Shown here one piece after another: positions 6,391 through 13,385 of a stretch of DNA of 13,519 nt. Position 1 is the first letter of the stretch; the number at the start of each line of letters is the position of its first letter. The stretch covers positions 1-13,519 of the forward strand of contig DQIO01000024.1 of NCBI GenBank assembly GCA_020793555.1, written 5' to 3'. The notes below the pieces were generated by a model. That model did not search any database. It saw only the letters and a program-made list of their open reading frames with translations, and had not been told where the DNA came from. Source of the stretch: Methanosarcinaceae archaeon. Lineage in GTDB: Archaea; Halobacteriota; Methanosarcinia; Methanosarcinales; Methanosarcinaceae. The position numbers and the translations under genes were made by a program.

Positions 6391-7413
6391 TCAGATGTCC
6401 CTCAGTTCTTTAACGCTCATATTAATCGATACTTCAGCTATATCTGCACTATACTCTGATATCCGCTGCAAACTCTCAATAACCGACCTCATTTCGGTAC
6501 CGGATACACATGGATCTGTATTCTTTCTATTTTTCTTAGCAAGAGAAACACCAGTATCTGCGGCTTTTTTCGCATTGGCAATGACCCTGTTCGCATGTTT
6601 CACATCATTTTCTGCGAGTGATTTAACAGCATCTTTGAAAACATCGCGCACAAGCCGCCCCATCTCAAAGATCGGATCGTTCTCATCGATCCCGTGTTTC
6701 ATTTTAATAATATTCTGTGCCATCCACTCGGCGTGATCGCCAATCCGTTCCATGCTCTTTGTGGCAAGCCGGTATCCGAGACATTCCCTTGGGCGTTTAA
6801 TCCCTATCTTTTCAGAAAGCTGCGGATCCTCAATCGCTGCTTTGAGCTGCCGCACTGTCAATAGATAGAAACGATCCACTTCATTATCTCGCTGGATAAC
6901 GTCCCGTGCAAGTTCAAGATCATGGTCACGCAGGGTGCGCATGACATCCTCCAGCATCGATGACACAAGCCCGGACATGCTCTGCATCGCTTTATCGAGC
7001 GACAGGTCCCGGTAGTTGAGAAGGCTTTGCAGAACCAGTTCATTCCTTGACTCTTCAATAACCTCAAGACCAATCAACCTCTGGCGCGCAGCGTCCTTGA
7101 TAAATTTGCGGTCAGATGCACTGAATCCTTTATGCGAGACCAGTTTTATAATATCGTATCCGACAAGGTAATGTGCAACGAGTAACCTGAAGTTGTCTTC
7201 AGGATCATCACCATGAAATAGTTCTATCGTTGCTTTATAGAGCCGTTCTTCGATCTTCGGCTCTGATGACACCAGAAGTGACCGGTCCGGTCGCGGTGTC
7301 AGCGTTACCGTATCGCCTGCAGAAAGACCCATTTCCCGTACCCACTTGATAGGTAATGACACAATGAATGTGGAGCCGCCTGTTATCTGTATCTTTCTTT
7401 TTTCGGGTATAAT
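6391..7413 (-). CDS. AbrB/SpoVT-domain PhoU protein (phosphate uptake regulator), distal copy
   Basis: The conserved product is about 340 residues. It has an N-terminal AbrB/SpoVT swapped-hairpin domain (KRKIQITGGSTFIVSLPIKW, then GDTVTLTPRPDRSLLV) followed by two PhoU-like helical bundles. These show RDNEVDRFYL, MERIGDHAEWMA and QRISEYSADIAEVSI. Such archaeal proteins are thought to couple phosphate sensing by PhoU to DNA binding by the AbrB domain. The first GTG in frame (7360-7362) would cut off half of the AbrB domain. The conserved frame continues upstream to about 7413 without any ATG, GTG or TTG. AGGTG (7426-7422) sits 8 bases before ATT 7413-7411, so a non-canonical ATT start is the best fit. 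TATATAAA (7465-7472) gives the gene its own promoter. It closely parallels the copy at 8331-9293. TGA stop. Confidence 0.88.
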   Translation of the reverse strand: MIPEKRKIQITGGSTFIVSLPIKWVREMGLSAGDTVTLTPRPDRSLLVSSEPKIEERLYKATIELFHGDDPEDNFRLLVAHYLVGYDIIKLVSHKGFSASDRKFIKDAARQRLIGLEVIEESRNELVLQSLLNYRDLSLDKAMQSMSGLVSSMLEDVMRTLRDHDLELARDVIQRDNEVDRFYLLTVRQLKAAIEDPQLSEKIGIKRPRECLGYRLATKSMERIGDHAEWMAQNIIKMKHGIDENDPIFEMGRLVRDVFKDAVKSLAENDVKHANRVIANAKKAADTGVSLAKKNRKNTDPCVSGTEMRSVIESLQRISEYSADIAEVSINMSVKELRDI

Positions 7414-7421
7414 GCCAATTC

Positions 7422-7426
7422 CACCT
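7422..7426 (-). promoter_or_regulatory. Ribosome binding site pointing to an ATT start
   Basis: Minus-strand AGGTG is followed after 8 bases by ATT (7413-7411), in frame with the AbrB-PhoU protein. This is the same spacing as in the antitoxin gene, where an ATG stands in that place. Confidence 0.45.
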
Positions 7427-7464
7427 ATATAGAGTACTAATATTCCACATAGTTGATAGTGAAA

Positions 7465-7472
7465 TATATAAA
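7465..7472 (-). promoter_or_regulatory. TATA box of the distal AbrB-PhoU gene
   Basis: The minus strand reads TTTATATA, a perfect match to the archaeal box A consensus. It predicts transcription from about 7440, just ahead of the AGGTG ribosome site. The gene can therefore be expressed apart from the pst operon. Confidence 0.6.
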
Positions 7473-7523
7473 TCTATTGAAAAAAAGTTGCTGATAGATT
7501 CTTAGATCCGAATCAATTAGCAT

Positions 7524-7540
7524 CCGTCCCGGGTGGACGG
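7524..7540. repeat. Hairpin CCGTCC-CGGGT-GGACGG
   Basis: A 6-bp G+C-rich perfect inverted repeat with a 5-base loop stands in otherwise A/T-rich intergenic DNA. It is 40 bases after the short open frame ending at 7564, as read on the minus strand. It might end transcription coming from upstream, although no T-tract follows. Confidence 0.35.
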
Positions 7541-7563
7541 GCAGATGTATGACCACTCAGGTT

Positions 7564-7704
7564 TCATGAAATTGTGATATTCCCACCACGCTGTCTGAGC
7601 CTTGACACCATGCCGGTATCGTCAGACATCTCCATATCGATCTTGATGTTCGTAGAATCTGTCAGGTTCGGTTTCAAATTGCACTTCTGTTTGCAGCGCT
7701 GCAA
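7564..7704 (-). other. Short unrecognised minus-strand open frame (46 codons)
   Basis: The frame is open from 7722 to TGA 7564-7566, with only a TTG (7704-7702) near its beginning. It encodes a soluble-looking peptide with two close cysteines (RCKQKC) and an end reading MSDDTGMVSRLRQRGGN. I do not recognise it. It lies in the roughly 900-bp stretch between the two AbrB-PhoU genes, on the same strand, and could be the C-terminal end of a broken gene. Confidence 0.25.
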
Positions 7705-7893
7705 TGTTGGAGATGTCTTGTTTTAGTATACAATTTACAAACTTATGTAAAAAATTGACATACATCATCCTAAACCATTTGTGAGCATATTTTGAAAAAC
7801 ATACTCATGCGGCATCATTATTTATTTAAGAAAAAGATTAACTTTTGGGATTTACTGTGGAAAGTGCGTAATATAGTACCATCTGGAGATTGT

Positions 7894-7931
7894 CCTGCAC
7901 TTTTAGGTTGGTTAAAGGTTAAAAGTGCAGG
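7894..7931. repeat. 12-bp perfect inverted repeat
   Basis: CCTGCACTTTTA (7894-7905) and TAAAAGTGCAGG (7920-7931) are exact reverse complements around a 14-base spacer that contains GGTT repeats. It abuts the stop of the 52-codon minus-strand frame (7932). It may be a terminator of that frame, a protein-binding operator, or the terminal repeats of a tiny decayed element. Confidence 0.6.
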
Positions 7932-8090
7932 TTATACCCCGGATTTTGTAAAGCGATTTTCATCGGCCCCCACTTCGCAAATATCATTAATCCTTTTCAA
8001 ATCGCTCAGGTGAATAAAGGCATCATGCCTATATAATCCTTGCACAAATGATATATTTAGACAGAGAATATCTATAGTCTGTACAGTCAT
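7932..8090 (-). other. Short unrecognised minus-strand open frame (52 codons, ATG start)
   Basis: The frame runs from ATG 8090-8088 to TAA 7932-7934 and contains FIHLSDLKRINDICEVGADE. I do not recognise a family. There is no clear ribosome site. A 73-codon plus-strand frame overlaps it (7792-8013). The minus frame is slightly favoured because its strand agrees with the neighbours and because a perfect inverted repeat begins right after its stop. It may be a small protein or debris. Confidence 0.25.
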
Positions 8091-8114
8091 CTATATAGGT
8101 AGTCAGCGATGCGT

Positions 8115-8330
8115 TTATTGACTAAAACGTGATGCTACAGCATCATGTTCCCAACTCAGGGCGGAGTGCTTATCCATCCAACAATAAATAAGAAAGCAGG
8201 ACACCTGCATGATCACGTATGTCAGGGTCGGGATGAATTCGTATTGTAGGACTGTCCCGATGCTGCCGGCAAAATGGAACGTCAGGCTATAATCTATGAC
8301 AACCCCCGCACAAAGAATAAGTGGAAGCCC
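8115..8330 (-). pseudogene. Membrane-protein-like frame continuing directly after the PhoU TAG stop
   Basis: Immediately after the TAG (8331-8333) of the AbrB-PhoU gene, the same frame stays open for 71 codons to TAA 8115-8117. It encodes two hydrophobic segments: LPLILCAGVVIDYSLTFHFA and, after QYEFIPT, LTYVIMQVSCFLIYCW. A hydrophilic tail, MDKHSALSWEHDA, follows. The pattern Asp, later Glu, then Pro between two membrane helices recalls small archaeal integral membrane proteins, but I cannot name a family. No ATG, GTG or TTG is available before the first helix. It may be a remnant that lost its start, a small gene using ATT (8318-8316, preceded by AGGGG), or a read-through extension of PhoU. 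Confidence 0.5.
8126..8149. repeat. 10-bp hairpin with TACA loop
   Basis: AACGTGATGC (8126-8135) pairs with GCATCATGTT (8140-8149), with one G-T wobble, around TACA. It lies within the last codons of the membrane-protein-like frame on the minus strand, just before its TAA. It could be a terminator for the upstream phoU transcript. Confidence 0.35.
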
Positions 8331-9293
8331 CTATAGCTGCGATAGATCGATTGTAAGTTCTGCGATATTTGTTGCATAATCACTGATCCTGTTAAAACTG
8401 TCCAGAATAATCTCGATCGATGGAGCAGCCGGCGATTGGCTGATTTCGGATACCTTCCTGCCCAACCCATTTTTCTCTTCCAAAACCTTATTTGCAAGAT
8501 CCGTGTCTGAGTGCCTGAGCGATTCAACACTGTGGAAGACAAGACCCTTTGAAACTTTCCCGAGTTCCATAATCTGTATCAAAACATTATCCGGGATCTC
8601 GGCAGGGTCGAGATGTCCTGCAATCTTGGCTGCATGATCACCAATGCGCTCGATATTATGTGCAGCGAGCCGGTAATAGAACGATTCAATGATGTTCAGT
8701 TCATCTTTCTTCGAAATCCTGTTCGGATCCAGACGGTTGAGATACTGTTTTGAAACCAGCAGATACATCCTATCAACCTCATCATCCCTTGCAATGATCT
8801 CATTAAGCAGTCCGCTGTCCTTTACATTCAGGACATTGATTACATCATCGAGCATCAGGTACACAAGCGAAGACATACGTTTAAATCCTTTTTCAAGTGT
8901 AAAGTCATCAGTATCAAGAAGATCCTGGATTACGACCTTAACATCAGTTTCTTCAACAACCTCAATCCCGATTAAGTTGTGGCACATTCCTCTTATCTCT
9001 TTTTTTACCTTCTGTGGAATATAGCTTCCGCATATCTCGATGAACTGGTACCCGCCTATTACATATGTGCCTATGATATCACGCCTTAGCTCATCTATTT
9101 TCCTGTCATATTCCAATCTTTTCACACGTGGAGATACTTTGTAGCCCGGCGGCGTGACCACTATTGCCCCATCACCCCGATATGAGATCGAAACCATTGA
9201 TCCGGCTGCCAGCCCCGAATCCACAGCCCACCTCTTCGGAAGTGTAACAATAAATGTCGATTTTCCCGTTATCTGTACTTTTCTAGTATCCAT
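8331..9293 (-). CDS. AbrB/SpoVT-domain PhoU protein (phosphate uptake regulator), operon copy
   Basis: This 320-residue protein has an N-terminal AbrB/SpoVT domain (MDTRKVQITGKSTFIVTLPK, about residues 1-50) and two PhoU-type three-helix bundles. The bundles show RDDEVDRMYLLVSKQ, IERIGDHAAKIAGHL and NRISDYATNIAELTI. It is the closest relative in the window of the distal AbrB-PhoU (7413-6391). Its probable role is phosphate-dependent control, with PhoU contacting the Pst transporter or binding metal-phosphate and AbrB contacting DNA; this is inferred from domains. It starts 13 bp after the stop of the classical phoU. GAGGT (9308-9304), which overlaps that stop, serves as ribosome site 10 bases before the ATG. 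The stop is TAG, after which the frame remains open with a membrane-like segment. Confidence 0.92.
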   Translation of the reverse strand: MDTRKVQITGKSTFIVTLPKRWAVDSGLAAGSMVSISYRGDGAIVVTPPGYKVSPRVKRLEYDRKIDELRRDIIGTYVIGGYQFIEICGSYIPQKVKKEIRGMCHNLIGIEVVEETDVKVVIQDLLDTDDFTLEKGFKRMSSLVYLMLDDVINVLNVKDSGLLNEIIARDDEVDRMYLLVSKQYLNRLDPNRISKKDELNIIESFYYRLAAHNIERIGDHAAKIAGHLDPAEIPDNVLIQIMELGKVSKGLVFHSVESLRHSDTDLANKVLEEKNGLGRKVSEISQSPAAPSIEIILDSFNRISDYATNIAELTIDLSQL

Positions 9294-9306
9294 ACCGTAA
9301 AATACC

Positions 9307-9960
9307 TCAGTTTAGCTTTACCCTGTCACCTGTTACCATATACACCACACTCTCGCAGATATTATTGGCATGATCTCCGATCCGCTCAAGGTAACGTGCC
9401 ACAAACGTCAGGTGCGATGCATTGGCAATCCTTGTCGGATACTCGACCATCAACGTAATCAACTCCCGCCTGACCTGGTCAAACAGTGCATCGATCTCAT
9501 CATCACGTTTTGCAATCTCGTATGCCAGATCAGAATTTGATTCGATATAAGCCTGCAGTCCCCCTTCCACCATCTCGCATGCTATCTGAGCCATCCTGGG
9601 AATATCGATCAGGGGTTTGATATGTATTTCATCCCCTATCGCAACAGTGATCTTTGCGATGTCTACAGCAAGGTCACTCATCCGCTCAAGATCGAGATTT
9701 ATCTTGAACACAGCTCCGATCATCCGCAAATCCCGTGCCATCGGCTGCTGAAGTGCAAGAAGACGCATGCAGGCATTCTCGATCTCTGCAGAAAGATCAT
9801 CGATCGGTTCGTCACCTTTTATCACAACTTTTGCCTGTTCAACATTGTGATCACGCAGTGCCTTAACTGAAAATCTGATCGCCGTACCTGCCATCTCACC
9901 AAGGTTTAAGACCATCTGATCCAACTCTGCAAGTTCTTCATGATATTCATCCCTAACCAT
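9307..9960 (-). CDS. phoU: PhoU, phosphate transport system regulatory protein
   Basis: This is a classical PhoU of 217 residues made only of two repeated three-helix bundles, without the AbrB domain. Family residues include KGDEPIDDLSAEIE and DLERMSDLAVDIA in the first repeat, and KRDDEIDALFDQV and LERIGDHANNICESVVYMV in the second. The acidic clusters bind metal ions in known PhoU structures. PhoU acts as a negative regulator of the Pst transporter and, in bacteria, of the PhoR kinase; no such kinase is seen here. A strong AGGAGG (9972-9967) lies 6 bases before the ATG. It follows pstB by 43 bp, as usual for pst operons. Confidence 0.95.
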   Translation of the reverse strand: MVRDEYHEELAELDQMVLNLGEMAGTAIRFSVKALRDHNVEQAKVVIKGDEPIDDLSAEIENACMRLLALQQPMARDLRMIGAVFKINLDLERMSDLAVDIAKITVAIGDEIHIKPLIDIPRMAQIACEMVEGGLQAYIESNSDLAYEIAKRDDEIDALFDQVRRELITLMVEYPTRIANASHLTFVARYLERIGDHANNICESVVYMVTGDRVKLN

Positions 9961-9966
9961 TATATT

Positions 9967-9972
9967 CCTCCT
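9967..9972 (-). promoter_or_regulatory. Strong ribosome binding site of phoU
   Basis: AGGAGG on the minus strand, 6 bases from ATG 9960, is the best Shine-Dalgarno match of the window. It suggests a high demand for PhoU protein. Confidence 0.6.
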
Positions 9973-10003
9973 GTTCTACTCTCTTCCTTTTCCGATCTAC
10001 GTT

Positions 10004-10768
10004 TCATCCGAACCGTCCAGTAATGTAATTCTCTGTGCTCTTTTCAACGGGACGTTCAAATATCTGTTTTGTATCTCCGAACTCGATCATTTCACCGAGC
10101 AGGAAAAACGCAGTGCGGTCAGATACCCTGGCAGCCTGCTGCATATTGTGCGTCACAATGATAATCGTATAATCATGTTTCAACTCAGCTATCAAGTCCT
10201 CGATCCTGGCTGTCGATATCGGATCAAGTGCGCTGCACGGCTCATCGAACAGTATCACATCAGGTTTTACTGCAAGAGTTCGTGCGATGCAAAGCCTTTG
10301 CTGCTGTCCCCCGCTTAAGTCAAGTGCAGGTTTGTCCAGTAGGTCACCTACCTCGTCCCACAGTGCAGCAGCCTTAAGACTGTCCTCAACCACCTTATCC
10401 AGTTCACGTTTTGTCTGCGTCCCGTGAATGCGCGGTCCGTATGCGATATTGTCATAGATGGACATCGGGAACGGGTTCGGCTTCTGAAAGACCATTCCTA
10501 TTTTCTTCCTCAGTACAACAACATCCACATCATTTTCATAGACATCACTGCCTTCAAACAGCACCTTACCGGTGATACGGCATCCCTTTATAAGATCATT
10601 CATCCGGTTAATGCACCGTATAAACGTGGATTTACCGCATCCGGACGGACCGATCAGGGCAGTGACCATGTTCTTTTGTATCGGAATCGAAATGTCTTTC
10701 AAAGCCTGTGTATCACCGTACCAGAGGTTTAAGTTGCGGCTTTCGATCTCAATATCTTCTGTTCCCAT
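10004..10768 (-). CDS. pstB: PstB, phosphate ABC transporter ATP-binding protein
   Basis: This 254-residue cytosolic ATPase drives phosphate import through PstCA. Numbered from the ATG at 10768, it shows Walker [10 protein letters not shown] (40-48), the Q-loop in [11 protein letters not shown] (Gln95), the ABC signature LSGGQQQRL (151-159), Walker B VILFDEP (171-177) and the switch His207 in [28 protein letters not shown] is a hallmark of PstB within ABC ATPases. A TTG directly before the ATG is a less likely start; AAGGAG (10783-10778) is 9 bases from the ATG. The A/T-rich gap of 75 bp to pstA could carry an internal promoter, but none is convincing. Confidence 0.97.
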   Translation of the reverse strand: MGTEDIEIESRNLNLWYGDTQALKDISIPIQKNMVTALIGPSGCGKSTFIRCINRMNDLIKGCRITGKVLFEGSDVYENDVDVVVLRKKIGMVFQKPNPFPMSIYDNIAYGPRIHGTQTKRELDKVVEDSLKAAALWDEVGDLLDKPALDLSGGQQQRLCIARTLAVKPDVILFDEPCSALDPISTARIEDLIAELKHDYTIIIVTHNMQQAARVSDRTAFFLLGEMIEFGDTKQIFERPVEKSTENYITGRFG

Positions 10769-10843
10769 CAATTTAATCTCCTTATCCTTATCTTATTTTA
10801 TTATCTGAAATTTTTAAATTACGTATCGTTTTTTCTTACCTTA

Positions 10844-11710
10844 TTAATGCCGTAACCCCGATCTGGTCTGGTAGTAACGCTGTATCGCAACAGCAATAAA
10901 GTTGATCAGAAGTACCATCCCGAGTAGCACAGCCGCACTGCCATACGCCATTTCATCGGATATCCCCTCCGACGCAAGGATATACAAGTGGTACGGAAGC
11001 GCACGCACTGGCTCAAATATCGATTCCGGCAGAAGCAGCGAGGATCCGGCTGTATACATGATTACGGCTGTTTCACCAATCGCCTTTCCAATGCCGAGTA
11101 TAAACCCGGTCGTGATGCCTGGAAGAGCACTTGGAAGCACGACCTGCCGGATGGTCTGCCATTTCGTAGCCCCAAGAGCAAGACTGCCGTCCTTTAGACC
11201 ACCTGGTACTGTTTTAATAGCTTCTTCTGATGCCCTGACAGTCCAAGGCAGTATCATGAACATCAACGCAAGCCCTCCTGAGAGGATCGAAAAACCGAAC
11301 CCGAGATATACCACAAGAAATGCGTATCCGAAAAGCCCTATAACAATTGACGGGATCCCTGCAAGACATTCCACACCGAATGTGATGATACGCGTTACAA
11401 CATTGTCCGGTGCATATTCGGTAAGGTATACCGCAGCTCCGACACCGATTGGCCCAGCAGTCAGTATCGCAACCGCAACAAGGCAGAGCGTTCCGACAAT
11501 GGCAGGAAAAATGCCCCCTTCTGCTCCGCTCATGCGCGGTGAGTCCAGAAGGAACGAAATATCAATTACCCCGATCCCGCGGTAAACGATCATGCCGATG
11601 ATGGACACCAGGATAAATACTGTTATGGCAGCTGATGCCCATAATAGCAAAATAGCTACCTTGTCAGTAATATCCGGTGAGAATATCCTGCCGCGTATTG
11701 CTCTGCTCAT
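10844..11710 (-). CDS. pstA: PstA, phosphate ABC transporter permease
   Basis: This 288-residue inner-membrane subunit has about six transmembrane helices; the first is AILLLWASAAITVFILVSII. Family signatures are LTEYAPDN, ECLAGIPSIVIGLFGYAFLV and the EAA-type cytoplasmic loop SLALGATKWQTIRQVVLPSA, which docks to PstB. GKAIGETAVIMYTAGSS follows the loop. It pairs with PstC to form the phosphate channel. The ATG overlaps the pstC stop (ATGA at 11707-11710), so translation is coupled. TAA stop. Confidence 0.96.
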   Translation of the reverse strand: MSRAIRGRIFSPDITDKVAILLLWASAAITVFILVSIIGMIVYRGIGVIDISFLLDSPRMSGAEGGIFPAIVGTLCLVAVAILTAGPIGVGAAVYLTEYAPDNVVTRIITFGVECLAGIPSIVIGLFGYAFLVVYLGFGFSILSGGLALMFMILPWTVRASEEAIKTVPGGLKDGSLALGATKWQTIRQVVLPSALPGITTGFILGIGKAIGETAVIMYTAGSSLLLPESIFEPVRALPYHLYILASEGISDEMAYGSAAVLLGMVLLINFIAVAIQRYYQTRSGLRH

Positions 11711-12594
11711 CGTCCTTCCCCCATCCTTGATTTCAGTGCACGATGTGAGATTGCGTTTAAGATGGCAACCATCACAAAGAGCACAATGCCTGTTGCAAAG
11801 AGCGCCTGCCGGTGGTCGCCCGGGGCTGCATAATTCATCTCGATCACGATATTTGCGGTCATAGTACGTACAGGATCAAGCACGTCATAGAGCGGTTCAG
11901 GTAGGATCGGGGAATTACCAGTGACCATCAGCACTGCCATTGTCTCTCCGATGGAGTTTCCCATACCAAGTATAACGGCTGCTACGATCCCGGACCTTGC
12001 AGCCGGCAGGATCACATTCCGAATTGTGTGCCACCGGGTGGCACCAAGTGCCAGAGATGCTTGTTTATATGTTTCAGGTACTGCAGTAATGGCATCTGCC
12101 GATATGCTGATAATATGGGGTAGTGCCATGATAGCGAGTATAATAGAGCCGGCAAGGATGCTGAAGCCGAATCCTCCGAAGCTGTCCCTGATCAATGGCA
12201 CAAGCAGGACAAGTCCGAAGAATCCAAGCACAACCGAAGGGATCCCGACAAGCAGTTCGATCCCGCGCCTAATTATAGCCGCCGCCCATGGAGGTGCGAT
12301 CTCAACTAAAAATATCGCACAGCTAATCCCGAGTGGAACAGCAAGGACCAGCGAGCCGGCTGCGATATAGACCGATCCCACGATCATCGGGAATATCCCG
12401 TATGAGGGTTCTCCGTCCATTGCGATCGGATTCCATTCCATCCCGAGACAGAAGGCGTGTATCCCGAACTTCAGGAGAAACGGCGCACCTTCCTTGAACA
12501 GGAACACCATGATCAGCAGTACAATTACGACCGCTGTGACTGCTGATGCGAACAACAGCGCTTCGATTATCCGTTCACGGGTTTGTCGGATCAT
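11707..12594 (-). CDS. pstC: PstC, phosphate ABC transporter permease
   Basis: This 295-residue permease has about six membrane helices, beginning with ALLFASAVTAVVIVLLIMVF. PstC-type features are a periplasmic segment after helix 1 with GMEWNP and YGIFPMIVGSVYIA, then GIPSVVLGFFGLVLLVP. The EAA loop SLALGATRWHTIRNVILPAA is followed by IGETMAVLMVTGNSP, which separates PstC from PstA. Just before it the sequence reads GMGNS, where many homologues have GxGRA; this is a small deviation in an otherwise standard protein. It overlaps the upstream phosphoesterase stop by ATGA (12591-12594). The phosphate-binding protein PstS must lie elsewhere. Confidence 0.96.
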   Translation of the reverse strand: MIRQTRERIIEALLFASAVTAVVIVLLIMVFLFKEGAPFLLKFGIHAFCLGMEWNPIAMDGEPSYGIFPMIVGSVYIAAGSLVLAVPLGISCAIFLVEIAPPWAAAIIRRGIELLVGIPSVVLGFFGLVLLVPLIRDSFGGFGFSILAGSIILAIMALPHIISISADAITAVPETYKQASLALGATRWHTIRNVILPAARSGIVAAVILGMGNSIGETMAVLMVTGNSPILPEPLYDVLDPVRTMTANIVIEMNYAAPGDHRQALFATGIVLFVMVAILNAISHRALKSRMGEGR

Positions 12595-13370
12595 GGTATC
12601 CCATGTCTTTTATCTTTTCCGAGTATCGAATCAACAATTAACGTCCGCTTCCCGGCAGGAAGCACCTGGTAGATCCGAATATGTTTTCCGGTATCCCCAG
12701 TGTCCCCTTCCCCATCATTTTCGATCTCGATGAGGTTGTAGCACTGGGTCGTTTTTGCCTTGATCTTGTTCGAACATGCTGTTCCTGCATTCACAACAAA
12801 CATATCATTCAGTTTCCAGACCCAGGGAACATGCCTGTGCCCGCACAGTACAAGATCCACACCGCACTGGTCGAGCAGTTCAAGTACATCACCGGAATCC
12901 ACAGGTATCTCTTCTTCCCGCCCTGTCATTGGCACAGGGATCAGGTGGTGATGGAGTGCGAAAATCCTGAGACCGGATCCATTAAAGTTCTCAGCGATCC
13001 AGCCGTATATTTCCCGGCCGATATGCCCGTCATCAATGTCAGGCTGGGATGAATCCACCCCCACGACCGTGACCCCATCAAGGGAACAGCATGAGAACCG
13101 TGCTCCGAAAATTTCTTCGAACAACAGGTACCCGACATTCCTTGAGTCGTGGTTTCCCGGAACGATTACCTTATTTCTGCACTCGAAACGATCGATCCAC
13201 TCTTTTGCCTCCCTGTACTCCTGACAAGAACCGTTCTGGGTCAGGTCCCCTGTAATCACTAATATATCAGGCGAGATCTTATTGACGCCCTGCACTACGG
13301 ATTCTGCAATATCAGTGAGAAAATGGGCACCGCAAACATGAAGGTCCGAAAGATGCACGATCCGTGTCAT
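12591..13370 (-). CDS. Calcineurin-like metallophosphoesterase
   Basis: This 259-residue enzyme carries the complete dinuclear metal site of the family: D9 and H11 in LSDLH, GD at 41-42 in ITGDLTQNG, GNHD at 72-75, HHH at 140-142 and GHRH at 177-180. The arrangement resembles class III cyclic-nucleotide phosphodiesterases (CpdA/Rv0805-like), but the substrate cannot be told from sequence and could be another phosphodiester or monoester. It has no signal peptide, so it should be cytosolic. GAGGTG stands 4 bases before the ATG, and its end overlaps pstC (ATGA), so it is truly part of the pst transcript. Its C-terminal tail (HIRIYQVLPAGKRTLIVDS) is nearly repeated in the gene before it. Confidence 0.92.
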   Translation of the reverse strand: MTRIVHLSDLHVCGAHFLTDIAESVVQGVNKISPDILVITGDLTQNGSCQEYREAKEWIDRFECRNKVIVPGNHDSRNVGYLLFEEIFGARFSCCSLDGVTVVGVDSSQPDIDDGHIGREIYGWIAENFNGSGLRIFALHHHLIPVPMTGREEEIPVDSGDVLELLDQCGVDLVLCGHRHVPWVWKLNDMFVVNAGTACSNKIKAKTTQCYNLIEIENDGEGDTGDTGKHIRIYQVLPAGKRTLIVDSILGKDKRHGIP

Positions 13371-13385
13371 TTTACACCTCGTAAT

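Noticed and set aside
7397..7403. Programmed frameshift at the A-run (A AAA AAG) in the distal phoU
   Set aside because: The heptamer's zero frame (from ATG 7450) shifts by -1 into a frame that does not enter the PhoU reading frame, so it cannot supply the missing start.
7792..8013. Plus-strand 73-codon ORF as a real gene
   Set aside because: No ribosome site and no family resemblance. Its middle is formed by the 12-bp inverted repeat, and it opposes a minus-strand frame that agrees with the neighbouring genes.
8331..8333. Genome-wide UAG-to-pyrrolysine recoding
   Set aside because: TAG also ends ygiQ and relE in this short window with natural C-termini before each, so TAG acts as an ordinary stop. 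Only the specific read-through question is kept.
10902..11585. Long plus-strand ORF (227 codons) opposite pstA
   Set aside because: It is antisense to a clear PstA. Its composition is Ser/Pro/Thr-rich as expected from a shadow frame, and there is no start signal.
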